A model generated the notes under the pieces. It did not search any database, was not told the origin of the DNA, and saw only the letters and a program-made list of their open reading frames with translations. A stretch of 53,611 nucleotides of DNA from positions 1 through 53,611 of the forward strand of contig JBILMS010000017.1 of NCBI GenBank assembly GCA_044375415.1, written 5' to 3'. How positions within the stretch are numbered: the first letter of the stretch is position 1; every line of letters begins with the position of its first letter. Positions 42,141 through 49,262 of this stretch are shown in pieces. The DNA comes from JAWXBG01 sp044375415 (lineage in GTDB: Bacteria; Bacteroidota; Bacteroidia; Flavobacteriales_D; Sanyastnellaceae). A program made the position numbers and the translations under genes.

Positions 42141-44918
42141 ATGACCCTAGGAACAGTAGCTGACGGATTGCATAATGACTCAGGCGTGAAAACAAAGATC
42201 GCTTACCTCAACGACCGTCCCTACGAATTGAAGGAAGGCGAAACCATTCTCTCTTTCATAAAAAGATACTTAGGTGAGCAACATGTGCCCACCTTGTGTG
42301 ATGCACCCAACCTCGATCCTTTTGGTGCCTGTCGTGTGTGTAGCGTTGACGTAGCCTTAAAACCCGGTGGCCCTGCAAAAGCTCAAGCCTCTTGCCACAC
42401 GCCGGTTATGGAAAATTCGTACATCTATCCCGATAGCGGAAGAATTCAAAACTTACGAAAAAATATTGTCGAACTCGTTTTAACCGATCACCCTCTCGAT
42501 TGCCTTACCTGTGAAGTGAATGGCAATTGTGAACTCCAAACGGTAGCTGCTCGAGTGGGTATTCGCGACGTTCGATACCCTGAAGGAAAAAACCACCTTC
42601 ATTACGAAAAGGATTTATCGCATCCTTATATGACTAGCGATTTTTCGAAGTGCATTAATTGTTCCAGATGTGTTCGCGCATGCGAAGAAGTGCAGGGAGA
42701 ATTAGTGCTTTCGATGGCCGGACGTGGCTTTGATGCGCACATCGTTAAAAGTTTAAATGATACTTTTAAAGAAAGTGATTGCGTGAGTTGTGGTGCATGT
42801 GCACAAGCGTGTCCTACTTCTGCTATTTCAGATGTCTTCCAATCTAAATCGATTCGAATAGCTGAAAAGACAAGAACCGTATGCACCTATTGCGGTGTGG
42901 GTTGCAACCTCGAAGTATCGCATAATGGAAATGAAATATTAAGTATTCAAGCTCCATACGATGCCGAAGTAAACGCAGGACATACCTGTTTAAAGGGGCG
43001 ATACGCTTTTAAATTCTACAATCACCAAGAACGTCTCAAAACGCCTTTGATTAAAAAGGATGGTGTATTCGTAGAATCTACATGGGATGAAGCTTATGAC
43101 TTTATTGCTGCCAAATTAACGGACATCAAAACTCAACATGGTCCGGATGCAGTGGGAGGAATTTCTTCTGCACGATGCACCAATGAAGAAAACTACTTGA
43201 TGCAGAAGTTCATTCGTACTGTTATAGGCACGAATAATATCGATGGGTGTGCGCGGGTATGTCACTCACCTACTGCACTTGGTATGCAACGTACATTTGG
43301 CACCGGAGCTGCTACCAATAGTGTTGCAGATCTGAAACATACTTCGTGTGTAATGGTCATCGGTGCAAATCCAACTGATGCTCACCCTGTAACCGGAGCA
43401 AAAATTAAGCAGCAAGCGATGAAGGGAAAAACGTTGATCGTTATTGATCCTCGTCGCACGGAGTTGGCTCGTTATGCCAATTACCACATACAACTTCGTC
43501 CGGGTACAAATGTCGCAGTCTTGAACATGATGTTGTATTACATCATCACAGAGGGTAAAGAACATAAAGACTTTGTTGCCAATCGCACGGAGGGTTATGA
43601 AGATTTTAAACAGCACGTTTTATCATTGGACATCGACGCATTGGCTCGTGAAGCGGATGTAGATAAAAACCTAGTTCGCGAAGCTGCTTTGGCTTATGCT
43701 TCTGCTCCTAATGCAATGTCGTTTCATGGTCTCGGAGTTACCGAACACATGCAAGGTACTTACACGGTAATGCTCATTGCCGACCTCGCTATGATTACCG
43801 GAAACATAGGTCGTCCGGGAGTTGGAGTGAATCCACTTCGAGGACAAAATAATGTACAAGGTCTGGCCGATATGGGTTGTCAACCTCACCAAGGCGCCGG
43901 ATATTTTGCGGTAGATGATCCGGCTTACCACCAAAAATATGAGAATTTTTACGGAGTAAAGCTTCCAAATTATGTCGGTCTTAAAATACCGCAGATGTAT
44001 GATGCCGCCATCGACGGTAAATTCAAAGCTCTGTGGGTAATGGGAGAAGATATGGTGCAGACAGATCCAAATACCGAGCACGTGATGAAGGCTCTGCAAA
44101 GTCTCGATCTTTTGGTAGTACAAGAAATCTTTATGTCTCCCACTGCAGAGATGGCTGATGTAGTATTACCTGCCGCTTCTTTCCTCGAAAAAAGTGGAAC
44201 CTTTACCAATGGCGAACGACGCATACAACGTGTGAATGCGATTGTTGCACCGATGGAAGGGACTAAGGCGGATGGACAGATTATGTGCGACATCATGAAC
44301 AAAATGGGTACTGAAACACCTGATTATGATCCACAGTGGATACTCGAAGAGGTGTCTCGAATCGTACCATTTTTCGAAGGTGTAAAATGGGATGAACTCG
44401 GCAAAAATGGAAAACAGTGGCCGGTAAAAGCGGATGGTACGGATACCAAAATCTTACATACCGATGAGTTCAAACGCGGAAAAGGAAAATTCTGGACTGC
44501 CAGCTACAAAGAGACTCCTGAACGAACTGATTACAAAAAAGACTATCCATATATTGTAACTACCAACCGCGAATTGGAACATTACAATTGCGGTACAATG
44601 ACTCGCAGAACCGGAAACGTAGATATTCTTACGGAAGATGTATTATTGATATGTCAAGAAGATGCATCCAAAAATGGAATCGCTGATGGTGACATGGTGT
44701 GCGTAGAAAGTCCTAGAGGAAAAGTGGATATAAAAGCGCGCATAACGGATCAAGTGAAACCCGGAATACTTTCAACTACATTCCACTTCCCTGAATTAAT
44801 GTTGAATTTGATCACGAGTAGTATTTCTGATACAGATGCGCTTTGTCCCGAATACAAGGTCGTTTCAGCTAGAATTCGGAAGAGCAAAGGGAAATTTAAG
44901 ACGCCCGTCGAGCTATAA
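42141..44918 (+). CDS. fdhF: Formate dehydrogenase alpha subunit, molybdopterin/Fe-S, Cys-type
   Basis: 925 residues. Cofactor sites in order: [2Fe-2S] Cys53, 64, 67, 85; a His117/Cys121/Cys124/Cys130 [4Fe-4S]; two ferredoxin-like [4Fe-4S] (Cys171-174-177-181, Cys214-217-220-224); the molybdopterin-domain [4Fe-4S] with Cys248, 251, 255 and 283. The active-site position is RVCHSP (Cys374-His375), so it is a Cys enzyme, not selenocysteine. The C-terminal domain (EHYNCGTMTRRTGN, about 813-826) is the MopB C-terminal fold. This NuoG-like N-terminus is typical of cytosolic FdsA/FdhF-type enzymes using NAD+ or ferredoxin. Partner subunits (FdsB, FdsG) and the sulfurtransferase FdhD are absent from the window. 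moaC and mobA lie about 3 kb away. Confidence 0.9.
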   Translation: MTLGTVADGLHNDSGVKTKIAYLNDRPYELKEGETILSFIKRYLGEQHVPTLCDAPNLDPFGACRVCSVDVALKPGGPAKAQASCHTPVMENSYIYPDSGRIQNLRKNIVELVLTDHPLDCLTCEVNGNCELQTVAARVGIRDVRYPEGKNHLHYEKDLSHPYMTSDFSKCINCSRCVRACEEVQGELVLSMAGRGFDAHIVKSLNDTFKESDCVSCGACAQACPTSAISDVFQSKSIRIAEKTRTVCTYCGVGCNLEVSHNGNEILSIQAPYDAEVNAGHTCLKGRYAFKFYNHQERLKTPLIKKDGVFVESTWDEAYDFIAAKLTDIKTQHGPDAVGGISSARCTNEENYLMQKFIRTVIGTNNIDGCARVCHSPTALGMQRTFGTGAATNSVADLKHTSCVMVIGANPTDAHPVTGAKIKQQAMKGKTLIVIDPRRTELARYANYHIQLRPGTNVAVLNMMLYYIITEGKEHKDFVANRTEGYEDFKQHVLSLDIDALAREADVDKNLVREAALAYASAPNAMSFHGLGVTEHMQGTYTVMLIADLAMITGNIGRPGVGVNPLRGQNNVQGLADMGCQPHQGAGYFAVDDPAYHQKYENFYGVKLPNYVGLKIPQMYDAAIDGKFKALWVMGEDMVQTDPNTEHVMKALQSLDLLVVQEIFMSPTAEMADVVLPAASFLEKSGTFTNGERRIQRVNAIVAPMEGTKADGQIMCDIMNKMGTETPDYDPQWILEEVSRIVPFFEGVKWDELGKNGKQWPVKADGTDTKILHTDEFKRGKGKFWTASYKETPERTDYKKDYPYIVTTNRELEHYNCGTMTRRTGNVDILTEDVLLICQEDASKNGIADGDMVCVESPRGKVDIKARITDQVKPGILSTTFHFPELMLNLITSSISDTDALCPEYKVVSARIRKSKGKFKTPVEL

Positions 44919-44975
44919 TCAGTTTTCCGTTAGCTGTTATTAAACAGATTATCAATAATTTAATTCGAAATAGTG

Positions 44976-45005
44976 AAATAAGATCAATCAGTTGATCTTA
45001 TTTTG
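44976..45005 (+). terminator. Rho-independent terminator after fdhF
   Basis: A perfect 12-bp stem: AAATAAGATCAA (44976-44987), loop TCAG, TTGATCTTATTT (44992-45003), continuing with TTTTGATTTT. It starts 58 bp past the fdhF stop. Confidence 0.8.
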
Positions 45006-45091
45006 ATTTTGATACTTATTTAGCTTGCACTCAACTCATAAAGCAAAGGTTCGCAATGGGATAATTCTAAAAACCCAATGCTGGACTGGTT

Positions 45092-45290
45092 CCCCTCGGC
45101 TGCGCTCGGGGACCGAGAATTAGTATTAACTCAGAAAAACCTCGGCTCCGCTCGGTTAGCTGCACATCTCAGATCAACTTCCACGCTTTCTCATTCATCC
45201 TTCGTCGCTCAGGAGGACGCATTCATCCTTCGACAAGCTCAGGAGGACGACCCATCATTCATAATTCATCATTCATAATTCCTAATTCAT
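45092..45290 (-). repeat. Composite intergenic repeat, copy B (inverted)
   Basis: Most of the 368-bp spacer 44919-45286 is terminator plus this element. Read on the minus strand from 45290: the ATGAATTAGGAATTATGAATG string (45257-45290), CCTGAGCTTGTCGAAGG (45226-45242), CCGAGCGGAGCCGAGG (45140-45155) and CCCCGAGCGCAGCCGAGGGG (45092-45111). This order matches copy A at 13702-13934. The CCTGAGC block is itself nearly duplicated (45192-45250, two ~29-bp units). A 66-codon plus-strand frame covering it is a chance reading. Confidence 0.75.
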
Positions 45291-45616
45291 ACCCCCTTCT
45301 TCTTCCCTTTCAACACCTCATTGTACGCCGTCTTTAGCGCATCTGTCAAGACCGACTTCTTCACTTTGGACAATTCGATATTGGTCCAACCCATCTTACC
45401 CCATTTATTCGGAACGGCATATATTATCGTGTTGTCGAAAGCTGAAAATGCATCTTGATCTATTGCATTCAACTTTATGCAAATTCTGTTTGCCTTCGGG
45501 TTGATGGTCGCAAATATTTTCTTCTTTATCTTAAAGGCTGTGTTTTCAAAATGGGGCTCCACAGTAACATCGGGAAAGGATGATGCCATTTCGATAAAAA
45601 CTTCTTGCTTTACCAT
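45287..45616 (-). CDS. MmcQ/YjbR family DNA-binding-like protein
   Basis: 109 residues. Motifs: FPDVTVEPHFENTAFKIKKKIFATINP (about 14-40, the family's HFxxxAFxVxxKIFA core) and WGKMGWTNIELSKV (about 71-84). These single-domain cyclobutane-like 'YjbR' folds are thought to bind DNA, but the role is unknown. Its ATG shares one base with the stop of the alpha/beta hydrolase gene (TAATG), so it is the last of a coupled set. Stop codon TGA lies at the edge of repeat B. Confidence 0.85.
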   Translation of the reverse strand: MVKQEVFIEMASSFPDVTVEPHFENTAFKIKKKIFATINPKANRICIKLNAIDQDAFSAFDNTIIYAVPNKWGKMGWTNIELSKVKKSVLTDALKTAYNEVLKGKKKGV

Positions 45617-46386
45617 TACTTTCTTTTTCTCAGATCTAAAAATGTAAGTATATGGCCTCTCACTTCCTGTTGTTGAATAGCGGTGTTACCATCTGACATG
45701 TCGGAGTGATTGGTGAATTTTAATTTACGAATTGTAATATGCGCTGGATAGGGCTCAGGGGGCAACACACCTTTATCCGGTTCTTTATCGAGAGCGCGGA
45801 GGCTTAGTACCCTAAGACCATTCCTTACAGGAACTTTTGCCCTCAAGTGATCCAAACTAATGACCTCATCTATCGCCGTTGAATCAACAGAAGCCTGATA
45901 CATGACAATATCGCCACCATTCGAATGACCTATCAAACTAACATGGGCGTCATCACTCAATACTTGCATTCGTTTTAGTTCTTCTATAACATAACTATTG
46001 TTTGCCGCGCCTCTTTCCCAAAATGGCCTACGAAGTTTTTGGATATCTCCCTCAAAAGCAATTGTATCATCTCCAGCGAGTTCCTGTTGCACACTTGCCA
46101 CGAGATATCCCATTCCAGCGAGGGCTTCCATCAAATATGAATACGATAAGTAAGAGTTGGGAGAATTAAAATTATAACCGTGATTAAACAAAATGAGTCT
46201 TTTGCAATGTTTATGTTTGGCAATCGAAAAATGATACAAAGCAACCGGGATTTTGCGCATCCTAAGGGTATCGAAAAAAGTCAAGGTATCGACCTGAATC
46301 TGTAATCCTTGTTTTTCATTCGATTGCTCGCCACAACTCACCAAAAGAAAACAACAGAAGCAGCCGTAAAAAAGTAATTTGATCAT
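45616..46386 (-). CDS. Alpha/beta hydrolase-fold lipoprotein
   Basis: 256 residues. LLFYGCFCCFLLVSCGE gives a lipobox-like Cys18, so it is probably a lipoprotein. The nucleophile elbow is SLIGHSNGGDIVMY (about 151-164, GHSNGG), preceded by LILFNHGYNFN (about 64-74, oxyanion region). A catalytic Asp/His late in the chain is probable, with a His in FTNHSDMSDG near 233. The substrate is not readable; esterase or peptidase-like activity is inferred. The start overlaps the preceding gene by 4 bp (ATGA), its stop the next by 1 bp. Confidence 0.8.
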   Translation of the reverse strand: MIKLLFYGCFCCFLLVSCGEQSNEKQGLQIQVDTLTFFDTLRMRKIPVALYHFSIAKHKHCKRLILFNHGYNFNSPNSYLSYSYLMEALAGMGYLVASVQQELAGDDTIAFEGDIQKLRRPFWERGAANNSYVIEELKRMQVLSDDAHVSLIGHSNGGDIVMYQASVDSTAIDEVISLDHLRAKVPVRNGLRVLSLRALDKEPDKGVLPPEPYPAHITIRKLKFTNHSDMSDGNTAIQQQEVRGHILTFLDLRKRK

Positions 46387-46811
46387 TCGATTTTTATAAA
46401 CTTACATGATCCCTTTCCGCATGATGTTGAAACATAATTGCATGAGTATCCTTTATCATCCCATTCGATAATGCTTGTTGTGATTGTGTCCCCGCTTCTC
46501 ATGCAGCCGGGCATGTTTATCTCCTTGATAAATGTTAGAACATAGGTTTTATCATCGAGCCATCGAATTTTAAGAATTAATTTCTGCTTTCCATCGGCTG
46601 ATGTCTCGATTTGCTTGGATCCAGTTCGAGTGATAATACTTCCACCGTACATGCCTTCATATGTAAAGACCCCTTTGCGAAGCGCTTTAAGTTCCTTTTT
46701 TGTTTGGGCATAACTCGTTTGAGTACAGGCCAAAATGGTTACTAAGAAAAGGAAAGTCCTCACATGAAAAGGAACACCTATTTTATTACATAAACTTCGC
46801 ATGAACATCAT
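46383..46811 (-). CDS. Small secreted protein of unknown function
   Basis: 142 residues with an uncleaved or Sec-type hydrophobic segment ending in SYAQ (about residue 36). The mature part has ELKALRKGVFTYEGMYGGS, an acidic stretch near DDKGYSC, and two Cys pairs (C108/NMPGC, SC...C). I do not recognise a family, though comparable small exported proteins are common in Bacteroidota. It overlaps both neighbours by 4 bp (ATGA both sides), so translation of the four-gene set is coupled. Confidence 0.7.
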   Translation of the reverse strand: MMFMRSLCNKIGVPFHVRTFLFLVTILACTQTSYAQTKKELKALRKGVFTYEGMYGGSIITRTGSKQIETSADGKQKLILKIRWLDDKTYVLTFIKEINMPGCMRSGDTITTSIIEWDDKGYSCNYVSTSCGKGSCKFIKIE

Positions 46812-47272
46812 TTTTTGTATTCTTTTTCATAAGTCGCAATCCATTGTTCCACCGTAATTTTAGAACATAAATCAGCAATTAGATCATACGGTATCTCTTC
46901 CATTTTTTTGAAGCGAATACAACTTTTCCCCATGTCCAATTTTGATTTTACATGTTTTGCGTATTCATCGGTAAACCATTTCAGCAATTTGGGATCCGCG
47001 TACACACCCATATGATATAAATTCACGGAACCCTTCTGAGATGCGAGTGCCAAAAACGGAAGTGGTAATTTTGGATCGCAATGATAACCGGCCGGATATA
47101 ATTTATGGGGAACGACATAACCTAACATTCCATAACTCATCACCTCGGCGAAGCCCTTTGGGAGGTTTTTCTTAATAACCTTTCTGAGTTTATTAACGGC
47201 ACCCTTTCGTTCTTCGGGAAGTGAGTCTACATATTCCTCCGGGCTAGCTGCGTTGCTGGTCATTGGGTACAA
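46808..47272 (-). CDS. DUF1801 family protein (YdhG-like)
   Basis: 154 residues. Sequence core: YVDSLPEERKGAVNKLRKVIKKNLPKGFAEVMSYGMLGY (about 14-52) and PFLALASQKGSVNLYHMGVY (about 72-91), with CIRFKKMEEIP (about 117-127), a standard DUF1801 pattern related to YdhG/YjbR-like folds. Function unknown. An ATG three codons in (47261-47263) is an alternative start. First gene of the 46.8-45.3 kb overlapping set, 59 bp past the porin gene; it could be the tail of the sulfur operon or have its own promoter. Confidence 0.85.
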   Translation of the reverse strand: MYPMTSNAASPEEYVDSLPEERKGAVNKLRKVIKKNLPKGFAEVMSYGMLGYVVPHKLYPAGYHCDPKLPLPFLALASQKGSVNLYHMGVYADPKLLKWFTDEYAKHVKSKLDMGKSCIRFKKMEEIPYDLIADLCSKITVEQWIATYEKEYKK

Positions 47273-47331
47273 ATTGTGATGACCAAATTAATTAATTTCT
47301 CAATGCATCGGAATGAACTCGATAAATTCTT

Positions 47332-48756
47332 CTAAAAGTGATAATTCAAAACTAGGTTGTAGTGAAGCATATCCACTTTATTAAAAACATACTTTTCATT
47401 GTCGTAGGTGTCCGAAGCGGATTTCTTGCCTACAACAAGCACTTGAGCCTCCAATCCTTGTAAGAATCCTTTAAAAGTGTAGCGAAACTCGACATTCATT
47501 TGAAAATAAGATGGAACACCGTACTTGTTCAGCGCAACGTTTTTCACATCGGGAAGATCATAATAACCAAAGGCCATTGAAGTTTTCAGCGAGCTGTTTT
47601 GTTTTTTATAAGAGATCCTTGTATTTGCGGCATGCACATCTCCAAACCCCTCATTTCGCTCTCTGGGCAAAAAGGTATAAAAGGGATCTCTACCCCATTC
47701 ACGCGGAAATAAGTACCTGCCTTCTTTTGAAATGCGAGTATAGTTTAAATCCCATTCTACAGTTTTCCACTTGCGTGAGACACGTGCGCTTAGACCTGCA
47801 GAACCCGATGATTTAAGGGTATAAGCCAAGTCGGGATTGGAATTGCCTGCTTCGCCAATAGCGTCTTGACGAAACAATTGTAATCCGATTGAATACATAT
47901 TTCCTTTGGCATCCTTTTGCTTGAATAACGATTCTAGAAATACCGTATTTAACACATTCTCGATTGCAAAATCCCACAGATGAATGCTCACGTTCTGATT
48001 CACGTTCATGTGCAATGCAAGTACAGCTAAACCTTTGCTCTCCACATTTCCCTGATAGAGTGATTTCGTTCCGCTCACATTTACGCCTGTTGGATAGACA
48101 CCAATAGACTCTCCCCCTCTATACCATCTAGTAGTACTTCTAGGTGAAAAACCGTATAAAAAACCGCCCTCTACGGAAAACCTCTTCTTCTCGAACAAGT
48201 GCATCCAAAGTCCTTCTGCTCCTGAAGGCCGCATGCGTCCATCTTGCAGATTTACAAACGGAGAATTCACTAGTAATTTACCAAATGATAGGGTATGACT
48301 CTTCTTGCGAAATCGTATAAACAACTCTTCTAAGCGATCAATGTCATATTTGTTCTCCGGATTTTCGATATCGAATAAACCTACTTCATATCGACTCGAT
48401 TGCGAAGTTGTACTATCCGGTTTAGCCAAATTACTTGAACCCAAATTGAAAATGTAAAATCCACTGATACCCATTTCGAATCCGTGGAAGTTCGCTGTAG
48501 TAAACTTTAATCCGCCTCCCCCGGCGTTTGCATAATAGTCGGTGAGATCGCCGTGATTATCGGTTGCACTGAAGTAATAGCGAAAATGGCCGTGCACAGT
48601 TCCTCCTTTGAAAGCAGCCAATAGGGAGGTTGAATCTATTTCCGATTTCAACTGCTTGTCTTTCCATATATCAGGTTTTTCAGTTAATTCCTGATGTTGA
48701 CCTAGAATAGAAATGGATAAAACAATCCCGGCTACGAGCAGTAGATTTTTTTTCAT
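47332..48756 (-). CDS. Outer-membrane porin-like beta-barrel protein
   Basis: 474 residues with a Sec signal peptide (MKKNLLLVAGIVLSISILG). After a short linker come alternating hydrophobic/polar strands, including GTVHGHFRYYFSATDN and FHGFEMGISGFYIFNLGS. The last residues end with an aromatic, MLHYNLVLNYHF, as required by the BAM machinery. It resembles OprD-like Bacteroidota porins. Location at the end of the sulfur operon, 33 bp past dsrE, suggests it admits thiosulfate or a related anion to the periplasm (inferred). Alternative: a general channel that happens to be last in the operon. Confidence 0.75.
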   Translation of the reverse strand: MKKNLLLVAGIVLSISILGQHQELTEKPDIWKDKQLKSEIDSTSLLAAFKGGTVHGHFRYYFSATDNHGDLTDYYANAGGGGLKFTTANFHGFEMGISGFYIFNLGSSNLAKPDSTTSQSSRYEVGLFDIENPENKYDIDRLEELFIRFRKKSHTLSFGKLLVNSPFVNLQDGRMRPSGAEGLWMHLFEKKRFSVEGGFLYGFSPRSTTRWYRGGESIGVYPTGVNVSGTKSLYQGNVESKGLAVLALHMNVNQNVSIHLWDFAIENVLNTVFLESLFKQKDAKGNMYSIGLQLFRQDAIGEAGNSNPDLAYTLKSSGSAGLSARVSRKWKTVEWDLNYTRISKEGRYLFPREWGRDPFYTFLPRERNEGFGDVHAANTRISYKKQNSSLKTSMAFGYYDLPDVKNVALNKYGVPSYFQMNVEFRYTFKGFLQGLEAQVLVVGKKSASDTYDNEKYVFNKVDMLHYNLVLNYHF

Positions 48757-48789
48757 CTTAATAAAAATTGTGTGAAGTAGTCGAACGTT

Positions 48790-49239
48790 TTAGAAGCCGG
48801 CTTTAATGTAAAACCAACCTTCTGATTGCTTTTTGACAATCTCCATAATTCCGGCTTCTACTGTACCTGAGGCAGCAACTAGTTCCTCTCGTTTAACCTT
48901 CTTTTCCTTCATGGTAAATTCACATGCATTAAATTCAACACCGGCTGCTGCATATTCATCTAGTTTCTTAATCACAATAGATTTATCCGTTTGGAGCATC
49001 GTAAGTCCGGGGCCATGACAAACCACTTCGATTTTTGTTTGGGGTGCCACCGTTCTGATGTTACCTATTTGTCGCATCAATGCTTTATGCTCCAAGGTAT
49101 CTGAAGAAGATAGTTGAAAAATGATACTGTAGTTGCCGTAGTTGGATTCCTCCATGGGGGCTATATCCGATTCCTTCGTTTGGGCAATTGCGCCATAGCC
49201 GCTCGCCATCATTAAGAAAATAAATACTATGTTTTTCAT
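48790..49239 (-). CDS. Periplasmic DsrE-like protein
   Basis: 149 residues. A Sec signal (to about 19, ending GAIAQ) exports it to the periplasm. The DsrE/DsrF fold is suggested by IEVVCHGPGLTML (about 70-82) and the conserved GVEFNACEFTM (about 100-110). Cys106 in NAC is the usual persulfide-carrying position; Cys74 is an additional one. Secreted DsrE proteins carry sulfane sulfur. Between the SoxB-like gene (23 bp) and the porin gene (33 bp), a carrier role fits. Not a cytoplasmic DsrEFH subunit: it is single and exported. Confidence 0.85.
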   Translation of the reverse strand: MKNIVFIFLMMASGYGAIAQTKESDIAPMEESNYGNYSIIFQLSSSDTLEHKALMRQIGNIRTVAPQTKIEVVCHGPGLTMLQTDKSIVIKKLDEYAAAGVEFNACEFTMKEKKVKREELVAASGTVEAGIMEIVKKQSEGWFYIKAGF

Positions 49240-49262
49240 TGAATTATAAAATGAAATTGTTG

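Noticed and set aside
42141..44918. Selenocysteine in the formate dehydrogenase
   Set aside because: The active-site codon is TGT (Cys374), and the frame has no in-frame TGA.
45078..45278. 66-codon plus-strand frame
   Set aside because: It consists almost wholly of the repeated blocks (CCTCGGCTCCGCTCGG and CTTCGACAAGCTCAGG) and ends in the ATTCAT string; no protein features.
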